64,000 bases of DNA from Alphaproteobacteria bacterium. GTDB taxonomy: Bacteria; Pseudomonadota; Alphaproteobacteria; Rhodobacterales; Rhodobacteraceae. The notes under the pieces are model-generated. The model did no database searches, was not told the origin of the DNA, and saw only the letters and a program-made list of their open reading frames with translations. Of the stretch, positions 20,310 to 29,698 are shown piece after piece. Position numbers and translations under genes: made by a program. Where the stretch lies: NCBI GenBank assembly GCA_024280735.1, contig JAJRPO010000026.1, positions 1 to 64,000 of the forward strand, given 5' to 3'. Every line of letters begins with the position of its first letter. The first letter of the stretch is position 1.

Positions 20310-21329
20310 CTATTGCCCGTCGCGGGCCTCCTCCACTGCATGACAGGCAACGGTTGATCCGTCGGCCTGTGTTTTTTGCACTGGTGCCTCTGTCATACAG
20401 CGTTTGTTGGCAAATGCACAACGACTCTGGAACAGGCACCCCGTGGGCAGGTTGATCGGCGTGGGGATCTCACCTTTTAGGCGGATGTGATTGGGGTGAT
20501 CGTCCTTAAGCTGCGGCACCGCACTCAGCAATGCCTTGGTATAAGGGTGTTTCGGGTTTTCAAACAGGGTTGCCGTGTCGGACAACTCGCACAGCGCGCC
20601 AAGGTAGAACACGGCCACGCGGTTGCCGAAATGTTGCACCACCGACAGGTCGTGGGTGATAAACAGATAGGTCAGGCCGCGCTGTTCTTGCGCCTCTAGC
20701 ATCAGGTTCAGCACTTGGGCCTGAATAGAAACGTCCAGCGCGGAAATAGGTTCGTCGGCAATGATAAATTCGGGGTCAACCGTCAGGGCGCGGGCAATGG
20801 CGATGCGCTGGCGCTGACCACCGGAAAATTCATGCGGAAAACGGCGGGCCCAACTGGGGTCAACGCCGACAGAGCGCATCACTTCGGCAACACGGTCCTG
20901 TACTTCGCCGCGCGAAAGGCCTTTGTTATGCACCCGAACCGGTTCCTCCAGCGCTTGACGGATGGTCATCCGTGCGTTTAGCGAGGCATAGGGGTTCTGG
21001 AAAATCATCTGCATCTTTTTGCGGTACGGCAGCATGGCCCGCCCGCTCAATGTATCAATGCGCTTGCCTTCATAGTGGATCGAACCGGCAGAGGGTTTCA
21101 GCAACCCCGCCACCAGTCGCGCCAAAGTGGATTTTCCACAACCACTCTCTCCCACCACGCAAAGCGCCTCGCCACGCTTTACCTCTAGCGAGACGTTGTT
21201 CACCGCATGGACCTGCCGTTTTTCCGACGTAATCCGGCCTTTGCGGATTTTAAGCGTATCGAGAAATCCGCTGTCCAGATCAAAGCGCTTTTCCAGCCCT
21301 TGCATGTCGATCAAATTCTGGGAACTCAT
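20310..21329 (-). CDS. Peptide/nickel ABC transporter ATP-binding protein (DppF/OppF type)
   Basis: Walker A GESGCGKST, SGGQRQRIAIARAL, oligopeptide C-terminal Cys motif; MSSQ start overlaps upstream stop. Confidence 0.93.
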   Translation of the reverse strand: MSSQNLIDMQGLEKRFDLDSGFLDTLKIRKGRITSEKRQVHAVNNVSLEVKRGEALCVVGESGCGKSTLARLVAGLLKPSAGSIHYEGKRIDTLSGRAMLPYRKKMQMIFQNPYASLNARMTIRQALEEPVRVHNKGLSRGEVQDRVAEVMRSVGVDPSWARRFPHEFSGGQRQRIAIARALTVDPEFIIADEPISALDVSIQAQVLNLMLEAQEQRGLTYLFITHDLSVVQHFGNRVAVFYLGALCELSDTATLFENPKHPYTKALLSAVPQLKDDHPNHIRLKGEIPTPINLPTGCLFQSRCAFANKRCMTEAPVQKTQADGSTVACHAVEEARDGQ

Positions 21330-22309
21330 GCCTTTTCCTCCGCCGCGTTCATGCGTTGTACTTCGTGGCAGGCGACCTCGACCTGACCAAGGTTCACGAT
21401 ATCGGGTATCGTACTGCGGCACAGTTCAACCGCATACTGACAGCGCGGGTTAAAGGCGCAGCCTTTGGGGATGCTAGCAATGCCCGGCATGTTGCCCGGA
21501 ATTTGCTGCAAGCGTTCGCCGGGGCGGGTTTGTTGTGGCAGCGCATTAATCAGCCCTTGGGTATAGGGGTGCTGCGGGTCATTGATAATCTCACGGGTTT
21601 TGCCCGCCTCGATAATCCGGCCTGCATACATAACCAGCGTGCGCTCGGTCATTTGTGACACCACTCCGAGGTCGTGGGTAATCAGGATCAGGGATACTTT
21701 GTTGCTTTGGCACAGCTCCAGCAGCAGCTCCATAATGTCCGCCTGAATGGTCACATCCAGCGCAGTCGTCGGTTCATCCGCGATAATAAGTTGCGGGTCC
21801 AGCAACAGCGCCATGGCGATGATAATGCGTTGACGCATGCCGCCGGACAATTCGTGCGGGTATTGTTGCAGGCGTTCCTCTGGTGCGGGGATATACACCT
21901 CGCGCAGTTTCATCACCGAAATATTTTCCGCATCTTTGCGGCTGATACGGCGATGCGCTTGCAAAGTTTCCACCATCTGCTGGCCAATGGTCAGCACCGG
22001 ATTAAGCGTCACCATCGGATCCTGAAAGATCATCGCAATCCGGTTGCCGCGCAGATGGCGCAAGGCTTTGTCATCCATCTGGGTGATTTCTTCGCCGTCA
22101 AAACTGATTTTGCCACCCGCGATATAGCCGGGTTTGGACAGCAGGTTCAGAATGGCAAAGCCGGTGATCGATTTGCCAGCACCGGATTCGCCGACAATGC
22201 CCAGCCGTTCCCCCCGGTTGAGATCAAACGAGATACCGTTCAACGCGGTAACATTCTGATCGCGCATGGCGAATTTGACGGTTAGGTCGCGGACAGAGAG
22301 TAAAGACAT
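21326..22309 (-). CDS. Peptide ABC transporter ATP-binding protein (DppD/OppD type)
   Basis: GESGAGKSI, LSGGMRQRIIIAMAL, GCAFNPRCQYA. Confidence 0.93.
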   Translation of the reverse strand: MSLLSVRDLTVKFAMRDQNVTALNGISFDLNRGERLGIVGESGAGKSITGFAILNLLSKPGYIAGGKISFDGEEITQMDDKALRHLRGNRIAMIFQDPMVTLNPVLTIGQQMVETLQAHRRISRKDAENISVMKLREVYIPAPEERLQQYPHELSGGMRQRIIIAMALLLDPQLIIADEPTTALDVTIQADIMELLLELCQSNKVSLILITHDLGVVSQMTERTLVMYAGRIIEAGKTREIINDPQHPYTQGLINALPQQTRPGERLQQIPGNMPGIASIPKGCAFNPRCQYAVELCRSTIPDIVNLGQVEVACHEVQRMNAAEEKA

Positions 22310-22316
22310 GAGCGAT

Positions 22317-23261
22317 CTATCCTTTATACAGTTTAGGGTTCAGCACATCGCGCAGCCAATCGCCCAACAGGTTAATCACCAGCACCAGCACCACCAGAAT
22401 GATGCCCGGAATGGCGGTGATCCACCAACTGCCGGAAAAGATGTAGTCAAAGCCGCTGGAAATCAGCGACCCCAGCGAGGGTTGCGAAACCGGCATACCA
22501 AGACCGAGGAAAGACAGTGAGGCCTCGGAGATAATGGCATTCGCCACCTGCACCGTGGAAATCACAAAGATCGGCGAGATTGAGTTGGGCAGGATATGGC
22601 GCAACATGATCCGCATCGGGCCAAAGCCCAGCACACGGGCCGCATCGACATATTCTTTCTTTTTCTCGGCCAGAACCGTGGCGCGCACGGTGCGGGCATA
22701 TTGTGGCCACTCGGCAATGCCGATCACCGCCACCAGCATGAACAAGGCGTATTTGTTAAACGTCTCGGTGCCAAACATCGCTTGACTGACCGCCAGGAAA
22801 ATAATCGCCACCATCAGGGTTGAGAATGATAGTTGCACGTCGGCAATCCGCATCAGCAGGTTGTCAGTGCGCCCCCCCACATAACCGGCCACCAACCCGA
22901 CAGAGATACCGATGAAGGCCTGCAAGATAACCGCGCAGATGCCGATGATTAAGGAAACACGAGTGCCGTATAGAATTGCGCTCCATAAGTCGCGGCCCTG
23001 TGCATCGGTGCCAAAAAGGAACAGGTCGTCGCCGCCGGACTGCCAAACGGGGGGCAATTCAGAATTCATGATGTCCAACTGGCGCAGATCATAGGGATCA
23101 AACGGGGCGATCAGGCCGGCAAAGACCGACATTATCACCATCGCCAGAAAAATCGAAAAGCTGACAAACGCCACCGGATTACGGCGGAAATCATAAACGA
23201 GGTTGGATTTCTTAAAGCGCTGCCAGCGAGTCAGGGGCGCATCCATGGCTATGGTATTCAT
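22317..23261 (-). CDS. Peptide ABC transporter permease (DppC type)
   Basis: GTDAQGRDLWSAILYGTRVSLIIG; permease EAA-like region. Confidence 0.93.
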   Translation of the reverse strand: MNTIAMDAPLTRWQRFKKSNLVYDFRRNPVAFVSFSIFLAMVIMSVFAGLIAPFDPYDLRQLDIMNSELPPVWQSGGDDLFLFGTDAQGRDLWSAILYGTRVSLIIGICAVILQAFIGISVGLVAGYVGGRTDNLLMRIADVQLSFSTLMVAIIFLAVSQAMFGTETFNKYALFMLVAVIGIAEWPQYARTVRATVLAEKKKEYVDAARVLGFGPMRIMLRHILPNSISPIFVISTVQVANAIISEASLSFLGLGMPVSQPSLGSLISSGFDYIFSGSWWITAIPGIILVVLVLVINLLGDWLRDVLNPKLYKG

Positions 23262-24238
23262 CAGCTCATCCTCGCCAAATTAATCGTCGGATTCACCACG
23301 CCATAGATCAGATCAACGATGGTGTTGGTGACCACAAAGATAAAGCCAACCACTATCAGGTAGGCGACAATCAGCGGGGTATCGACACGGTTCACCGCCT
23401 CTAGAAACATGAAACCCATGCCGGGCCACTGAAATACCGTCTCGGTCAGGATGGTATAAGCCACCATGGTGCCAATCTGCACGCCGCCCACGGTAATCAC
23501 CGGCAGCAGGGTATTTTTCAACGCATGCACAAACCAGATGCGACGCGGTGCGATACCTTTGGCGTAAGCATATTTCACATATTCGCTTTCCAGCGTTTCC
23601 ATCATTTCAGAGCGGATCAGGCGGATAAACAACGGTAGCATGATCGAGGCCAACGCGAGACTGGGCATTAAGATGTGTTTCAACCCGTCCCACGAGCCGA
23701 AATTCGTCGACCAATAGCCGAACAAATGCACCAGATCGCCCCGCCCGTAGGAAGGCAGCATGCGCAGTTCAACGGCGAACAGATAGATCATCAGGATGGC
23801 AGTCAGGAACACCGGAACAGATATGCCGATAATACTGAAACCCATGATAATCCGCGTTGCCAGTGAATTTGGTTTGATCGCCGTATACACCCCCAGCGGG
23901 ATCGACAGGCCAATAATGATGACCGTTGCCCCAAGCACCAGTTCCAGCGTGGCGGGCAATTTTTTCAGGATCACGGTCAAGGCCGGTTCCTTGAAGAAAT
24001 AGCTGGTGCCAAGGTCGCCGTGCAATGCGTTCCACGCAAAGCGGCTGTATTGTACCAGAAAGCTGTCGTTCAGGCCCAGCTCGTCGCGCAGTTCTTGGCG
24101 GACCTCTTCGGACACGGATTGCCCGACCAGTTCGCGCAGCGGATCGCCGAGGTTATCCTGTATCGCAAAGCTGATGATCGAAATCACAAACATCACCGCG
24201 ATGGCCTGAAAGAAGCGTTTGACGAGGTATGCAAACAT
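23261..24238 (-). CDS. Peptide ABC transporter permease (DppB type)
   Basis: MFAYLVKRFFQAIAVMFVISIISFAI...DPLRELVGQ. Confidence 0.93.
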   Translation of the reverse strand: MFAYLVKRFFQAIAVMFVISIISFAIQDNLGDPLRELVGQSVSEEVRQELRDELGLNDSFLVQYSRFAWNALHGDLGTSYFFKEPALTVILKKLPATLELVLGATVIIIGLSIPLGVYTAIKPNSLATRIIMGFSIIGISVPVFLTAILMIYLFAVELRMLPSYGRGDLVHLFGYWSTNFGSWDGLKHILMPSLALASIMLPLFIRLIRSEMMETLESEYVKYAYAKGIAPRRIWFVHALKNTLLPVITVGGVQIGTMVAYTILTETVFQWPGMGFMFLEAVNRVDTPLIVAYLIVVGFIFVVTNTIVDLIYGVVNPTINLARMS

Positions 24239-24325
24239 CTGGGAACCCGTTTTTTGAAGACAGCAAAGCCTATAGCCCGAAAACCTGCCGGACGTTAGAT
24301 AAATCTATGCTTTGAGGGAAAGAGG

Positions 24326-24353
24326 TTGGCGGGCCAAGGGATTGGCCCGCCAA
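24326..24353 (-). promoter_or_regulatory. Intercistronic stem-loop TTGGCGGGCC-N8-GGCCCGCCAA between the SBP gene and dppB
   Basis: Perfect 10-bp arms, no U tract. Confidence 0.65.
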
Positions 24354-24361
24354 GGGAGTGC

Positions 24362-25918
24362 TTATTCGTCGACCACAAGGTCGCCAAAGTAAGGGAAATT
24401 CAGCGCATTCACGATGCTTTCAGCGTGGACGCCTTTGCGCACACCCCAAGCCAGATTCTGCCAATGCAGCGGGATAAACGCGGCTTCCTCGTAGAGGATA
24501 CCTTCCAGCTTTTGCAAGGAAACTGCACGTTTGGACGCATCGGTTTCGCCATTTGCCATCATCATCAACTTGTCAGTTTCCGCGTTGCAATAGTTGCCAG
24601 AGTTATACTGGCCATCGCCGGTTTCCTCATTTGGACAAGCCGACAGGAACTGGTGAAAGTTGGCCGAATCCTCGGTATCCGAATGCCAGCCGATCATCAT
24701 CATATCCGCTGCGCGCTCGTCAAACTTGGGCCAGTATTGTGCTTTTGGCATGGTTTTCAGATCAACGGTGATGTTGATTTTCGACAGCATCGATGCAACA
24801 GCCTGCGCGATTTTCGCATCATTCACATAGCGGTTGTTCGGGGCCATCATCGACAGTTTGAAACCATCAGCGTAACCCGCCTCAGCCATCAATGCTGTGG
24901 CTTTGTCCAAGTCGTAACGCGGCGCAAGTGCTGCATCATAACCCAGATATCCGGCAGGGCTTGCTTGGCCAGCTGTTGTGCCAAAACCCTTCATGATACG
25001 GTCAACGATGCCAGCGTTATTCACCGCATAGTCAATGGCCAGACGCACTTTGGCGTTTTTCAGTGCCTCGTTACGTTCTTGGTTCATCTGAAAGGTGATG
25101 ATCCGTGTGCCAGCCATAGAAATCAGGTTGGTTGCGTCGTCTGCCTCAACCCGTGCCAGATCGTTTGGCGGGATTGGGGCGGCGAAATCAACATCGCCAG
25201 ACAACAGAGCCGCAACGCGGGTCGGGGCTTCTTTGATCGGGGTCAGGGTGATGTGATCGACATTGCCCTTGGACGCAGTGTCCCAGTAATCGGCAAAGCG
25301 TTCAAATTCCATTTTCACGCCCTGCTCGCGTTCTGTCACGATATAGGGGCCTGTGCCGGAAATATTGCGCGATGCAAAGGAATTGCCGTGCTTGACGATT
25401 GCGCCTTTGTCATTGCCTTCACTATCCATGCCCGAATAGAATTTGCTATCCATCGGGAAGATATAGGTAACTGTATGCAGCACCAGCGGGAAAGCTTCTT
25501 TGGTTTTCAGATCGATTGTGTAATCGTCAACCACTGTCAGTGATTCAAACGCATTGAAAACGCCCTTGAAATCGGGGCTGTTCTGCAAACGATCAAAAGT
25601 CCATTTCACGTCGGCAGCGGTCATTTCATTGCCAGAATGAAATTTCACACCCTTGCGCAGATTAAACCGCGTGGTTGTCGCATCAACCTGTTCCCAGCTC
25701 GTGGCCAAACGGGCCTCGAATTGCAGGTCTTGGGTCCAGCGGACCAAGGGATCAAATGTCATGTGTGACAATTGCAGCGTGCCACCTGAAAGTTGTTCAT
25801 GTGGATCCATCGATACCGGATCGGCATCATAGGCAACCTTGATCGACGCGGCACCTGCCCCAAAGGCAATTGCTGCGGACAAAGCACAAGCAGAAACGAA
25901 TGTTCCGAATATTTTCAT
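24362..25918 (-). CDS. ABC transporter substrate-binding protein, family 5 (peptide)
   Basis: Signal peptide MKIFGTFVSACALSAAIAFGAGA; SBP_bac_5 type sequence. Confidence 0.93.
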   Translation of the reverse strand: MKIFGTFVSACALSAAIAFGAGAASIKVAYDADPVSMDPHEQLSGGTLQLSHMTFDPLVRWTQDLQFEARLATSWEQVDATTTRFNLRKGVKFHSGNEMTAADVKWTFDRLQNSPDFKGVFNAFESLTVVDDYTIDLKTKEAFPLVLHTVTYIFPMDSKFYSGMDSEGNDKGAIVKHGNSFASRNISGTGPYIVTEREQGVKMEFERFADYWDTASKGNVDHITLTPIKEAPTRVAALLSGDVDFAAPIPPNDLARVEADDATNLISMAGTRIITFQMNQERNEALKNAKVRLAIDYAVNNAGIVDRIMKGFGTTAGQASPAGYLGYDAALAPRYDLDKATALMAEAGYADGFKLSMMAPNNRYVNDAKIAQAVASMLSKINITVDLKTMPKAQYWPKFDERAADMMMIGWHSDTEDSANFHQFLSACPNEETGDGQYNSGNYCNAETDKLMMMANGETDASKRAVSLQKLEGILYEEAAFIPLHWQNLAWGVRKGVHAESIVNALNFPYFGDLVVDE

Positions 25919-26080
25919 TATGTCCTCCAAAAGATATTCTATCGTATTGATAGAAGGACTGCCTGAAAACATCTAATGCCGATTGTGAATAGGACTATTG
26001 AAATAGTGAATGAACCCCTAATTTGCCCTTCGAATTCGTTTTAAATATCCCCCGCGCGGAGCGCAAAAAATACTTACAAT

Positions 26081-26155
26081 AGCGTTTCGGGAAAAACTTG
26101 CCGCGCTCTCAGGCTTTTGGCGATAACTGGTGTATCTGGTATTTCCCGAAACGCT
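26081..26155 (-). repeat. 14-bp perfect inverted repeat AGCGTTTCGGGAAA...TTTCCCGAAACGCT, 47-nt spacer
   Basis: Arms 26081-26094 and 26142-26155; abuts the stop codon of the 26156 gene. Confidence 0.8.
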
Positions 26156-27178
26156 TTAATCAAATGATCCGGCAACCCGCCCCAGCAACATAAACGCCCG
26201 CGCGCTGCGGGTTTCGCTCATTTCCAGCAACTCGCCATCTTCGGCTGTTTTCTCAAAATCAACCAGAATTTTGTCATATTGGCGCAAGAAGTGGTGCGTT
26301 GCGTCGCGAAAAATCGGGTCGTTTTTCAGCCTCGCCTTTGCCAGTGTTAAGGCAGATCGATCCCGAATACCGCCCAGCGCCGTCACCGACAGCCCGCGCT
26401 CGCCTCTGGCAAATTTGCGCCAGACATTTGGCAACGGTTTATCGGGATTTAGATCATCCATATAAATACCGTCTTGCGACAGCAGGGTCAGCACATCCTG
26501 CGAGGCGCGCAACAATTTGCCCAATTGCCGTTCCTCAAAGGCGCGCCGCAACACGCGGAAGCCTTCGCGGTCTTCGGCGTTATCGGGAAAGTTCAGTGCC
26601 TTGATGAATTCCACAACCGAAATCGGCACCCGTTCCGGCCCCACTTCGCCGGACAAAGCCAGGCTTTTCTGATCGGTATGGCCGCCTTCGTCTACTTGCG
26701 CCACCAGTGCCGCAGCACCAACGCGCGACGTGGCCACACCACCGGTAATTGCCAGCGCCTTGGTCGCAAGTTCCGTCAGGCGTTTATCGGTTTGCTGGGT
26801 CAGCGAGGCAATCGCCTCCAGCTGTTTTTGCAGTTGTTGTTGCTGGCCGCTGTCACTTTTGTTGGGGCTATGCTCCAGCACATATTTGATCTGTTCCATG
26901 GATTGACGCAGAACCGTTGCCTCTGTGCGGATCGACCGGATAGACCCCGCCACATAAGAAACCGTCCAGATCAAAACCAGTGGAAAACCAGCGGCCACAA
27001 CCAAAAACACCACGCCAACCACATCGCGGATAACATTAGCAAAAGCACCGGGCACAACCACCAGATATAAAGTGCAGGCCAACAGCCAAACAATCGTCAG
27101 CGCCAGGGAGATACGGACCTCGGCGCCATGATTTTCGGGCCGGATTGGCGGCACCAGTGATTTGTGTTGATCATTCAT
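26156..27178 (-). CDS. Hypothetical membrane-anchored protein with coiled-coil region
   Basis: Two N-terminal TM segments, then a Q-rich helical region. Confidence 0.75.
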   Translation of the reverse strand: MNDQHKSLVPPIRPENHGAEVRISLALTIVWLLACTLYLVVVPGAFANVIRDVVGVVFLVVAAGFPLVLIWTVSYVAGSIRSIRTEATVLRQSMEQIKYVLEHSPNKSDSGQQQQLQKQLEAIASLTQQTDKRLTELATKALAITGGVATSRVGAAALVAQVDEGGHTDQKSLALSGEVGPERVPISVVEFIKALNFPDNAEDREGFRVLRRAFEERQLGKLLRASQDVLTLLSQDGIYMDDLNPDKPLPNVWRKFARGERGLSVTALGGIRDRSALTLAKARLKNDPIFRDATHHFLRQYDKILVDFEKTAEDGELLEMSETRSARAFMLLGRVAGSFD

Positions 27179-27213
27179 AAAGCGTTGGTCCTTTCCGGAC
27201 CCGGCATGAGAAT

Positions 27214-27684
27214 TTAGATAAACTTTACACTCAGAACTTCATACGATTTCACACCACCGGGGGTGCGCACTTCGACACTGTCACCTTCTTCTTTGCCGAT
27301 CAAGGCGCGCGCGATGGGCGATTTGATATTAATCATATTGCGTTCCATATCCGCCTCGGTCTCGCCGACGATCTGATAGGTTTTTTCCTCGTCCGTGTCC
27401 TCGTCCACCAATTCAACGGTGGCACCGAATTTGATCGCGCCGGACAGTTTGGTCACGTCAATGATCTGCGCCCGCCCAATGTTCGAATCCAGTTCCTTGA
27501 TACGGCCCTCGATGTGGCTCTGCTGTTCACGCGCGGCGTGATACTCGGCATTTTCCGACAAGTCGCCATGCTCGCGCGCCTCGGCAATCGCCTTGATTAC
27601 CGCAGGGCGATCCTTGCTCTTTAACTGTTTCAGTTCCACTTCGGCAGCTTTATAGCCTGCCGGTGTCATCGGAATTTTTTCCAT
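27214..27684 (-). CDS. greA: Transcription elongation factor GreA
   Basis: [55 protein letters not shown]. Confidence 0.97.
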   Translation of the reverse strand: MEKIPMTPAGYKAAEVELKQLKSKDRPAVIKAIAEAREHGDLSENAEYHAAREQQSHIEGRIKELDSNIGRAQIIDVTKLSGAIKFGATVELVDEDTDEEKTYQIVGETEADMERNMINIKSPIARALIGKEEGDSVEVRTPGGVKSYEVLSVKFI

Positions 27685-27901
27685 TTTCGCGGGTATCCAT
27701 AACGTCACTCGAGGCAGAACCATAAAAGTGCGTAGCGCGGCGTGCAAGGGCTGTTGCATCCGACAGGGCAAAATGCTGCATATTTCACCCGATTTCCGCA
27801 CAACGTGACGTTTTTTTTCAGTCGGACATCGTTTTTCTTTCAATTTTTGTGCAGGTCTGATTTATCAACGCGGGCAAGCATATGTGCCAAAAGGAAATAC
27901 C

Positions 27902-29557
27902 ATGTCCGAGATTGAACGGGAATCGATGCCCTATGACGTAGTGATTGTAGGCGCGGGGCCAGCTGGCCTGTCTGCTGCGATCCGCCTGAAACAGCTTGAT
28001 CCGAATATGGAAGTAGTTGTGCTGGAAAAAGGCTCCGAGGTTGGGGCGCATATTCTGTCTGGCGCGGTACTTGACCCATGCGGGTTGGATGCGCTGATTC
28101 CCGACTGGAAGGCCAAAGGCGCGCCGATCACGGTGAAAGTCAAGAAAGACAACTTTCTGGTGCTGGGCGCAGGTGGCGGTTTCCGCATTCCTGAATTCAT
28201 CATGCCACCGCTGTTGAGCAACCACGGCAATTATATCGTGTCCATGGGCAACGTCTGTCGCTGGATGGCGGAACAAGCCGAAGAACTGGGCGTCGAGATT
28301 TTCCCGGGCATGGCCTGTTCGGAACTGGTTTACGGCGACAACGGCGAAGTTAAGGGTGTGGTTGCCGGTGAGTTTGGCTTGAACCCTGATGGCACGCAAA
28401 GCGGCTCCTATGAGCCGGGCATGGAATTGCATGGCAAATATGTTTTCCTATCTGAGGGCGTGCGCGGTTCGCTCGCCAAACAGGTGATTGCGAAATACGA
28501 TCTGGATGCCGATTGCGATGTGGCTAAATTTGGCCTCGGCATGAAGGAAATCTGGGAAGTGAAGCCGGAAAACCACAATGAAGGCGAAGTCACCCACACG
28601 CTGGGCTGGCCGCTGGGCTGGAAATCGGGCGGTGGCTCGTTCATGTATCACCTCGATAACAATCAGGTCTATGTCGGCTATATCGTCGATCTGAACTATA
28701 AAAACCCGCATCTGTTTCCCTACATGGAATTCCAGCGCTGGAAGCATCACCCAAAAATTGCCAAGGTATTGGAAGGCGGCAAACGCATTGCTTACGGCGC
28801 GCGGGCTGTGACCAAGGGCGGCATTCAGTCTGTGCCGAAAACCTGTTTTCCGGGCGGCGCATTGCTGGGCTGTTCTGCGGGGCTGGTGAACCTGCCGCGC
28901 ATTAAGGGCAACCATAACGCCATGCTGTCAGGCAAGGCAGCAGCAGAGGCCGCGTTTGAGGCCATCAAGGCAGGGCGTTCCGGCGATGAGTTGACCGCAT
29001 ATGATGCGGAATTGCGCAGTGGCCCGATTGGCAAAGACCTGACACCCGTACGCAATGTTGCGCCGCTGACGGGGCGCTTTGGCCCGTTGGCCGGCTTGAA
29101 ACTGGGCGGTTTTGATATGTGGTTCCAGACCATTTTCAAATTCAGCCTATTTGGCACGTTAAAGCACGGCAAGAATGACGCGGAATCTACTGGCAAGGCC
29201 GCCGATTATCCGGTGATCGACTATCCGCGCCCTGACGGTGTGCTGAGTTTTGACCGCCTGACCAATGTCAGTTTTTCCGCAACAAACCACGCCGAAGAAC
29301 AGCCCTGCCATTTGCAATTGGCCGACCCAAATCTGCCAATCAGCAAAAACCTGCCAGAGTTCGCAGAGCCTGCGCAGCGGTATTGCCCCGCAGGCGTCTA
29401 CGAAATTCTGCGGGACGACGACGGGTCCAACCCGCGTTTTCAGATCAACGCGCAGAACTGTGTGCATTGCAAAACCTGCGATATTAAGGACCCGTGCCAG
29501 AATATCACTTGGGCCACACCGCAGGGCGGCGAAGGGCCGAATTATCCAAATATGTAA
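27902..29557 (+). CDS. Electron transfer flavoprotein-ubiquinone oxidoreductase
   Basis: VVIVGAGPAGLSAAIRLKQL; C-terminal 4Fe-4S NCVHCKTCDIKDPCQNI. Confidence 0.97.
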   Translation: MSEIERESMPYDVVIVGAGPAGLSAAIRLKQLDPNMEVVVLEKGSEVGAHILSGAVLDPCGLDALIPDWKAKGAPITVKVKKDNFLVLGAGGGFRIPEFIMPPLLSNHGNYIVSMGNVCRWMAEQAEELGVEIFPGMACSELVYGDNGEVKGVVAGEFGLNPDGTQSGSYEPGMELHGKYVFLSEGVRGSLAKQVIAKYDLDADCDVAKFGLGMKEIWEVKPENHNEGEVTHTLGWPLGWKSGGGSFMYHLDNNQVYVGYIVDLNYKNPHLFPYMEFQRWKHHPKIAKVLEGGKRIAYGARAVTKGGIQSVPKTCFPGGALLGCSAGLVNLPRIKGNHNAMLSGKAAAEAAFEAIKAGRSGDELTAYDAELRSGPIGKDLTPVRNVAPLTGRFGPLAGLKLGGFDMWFQTIFKFSLFGTLKHGKNDAESTGKAADYPVIDYPRPDGVLSFDRLTNVSFSATNHAEEQPCHLQLADPNLPISKNLPEFAEPAQRYCPAGVYEILRDDDGSNPRFQINAQNCVHCKTCDIKDPCQNITWATPQGGEGPNYPNM

Positions 29558-29564
29558 AATTTCA

Positions 29565-29590
29565 AACCCTCGGCGGAAACGTCGGGGGTT
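29565..29590 (+). terminator. Stem-loop after the ETF-QO gene
   Basis: AACCCTCGGC-GGAAAC-GTCGGGGGTT; short T run only. Confidence 0.5.
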
Positions 29591-29698
29591 ATGACAGCCG
29601 GATTTACCAATTGTGAACGCTTTAACCACAAGCTTCATTGTATTGCCAAGCATGGGGCGATACATTCCCTGTGAAACGACAACAGGGAGCCGTTCCTC

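Noticed and set aside
24326-25543. 405-aa plus-strand ORF
   Set aside because: Antisense to the well-supported substrate-binding protein gene; Cys/His-rich shadow translation.
27818-28432. 204-aa minus-strand ORF between greA and ETF-QO
   Set aside because: Antisense to the confidently assigned ETF-QO gene.
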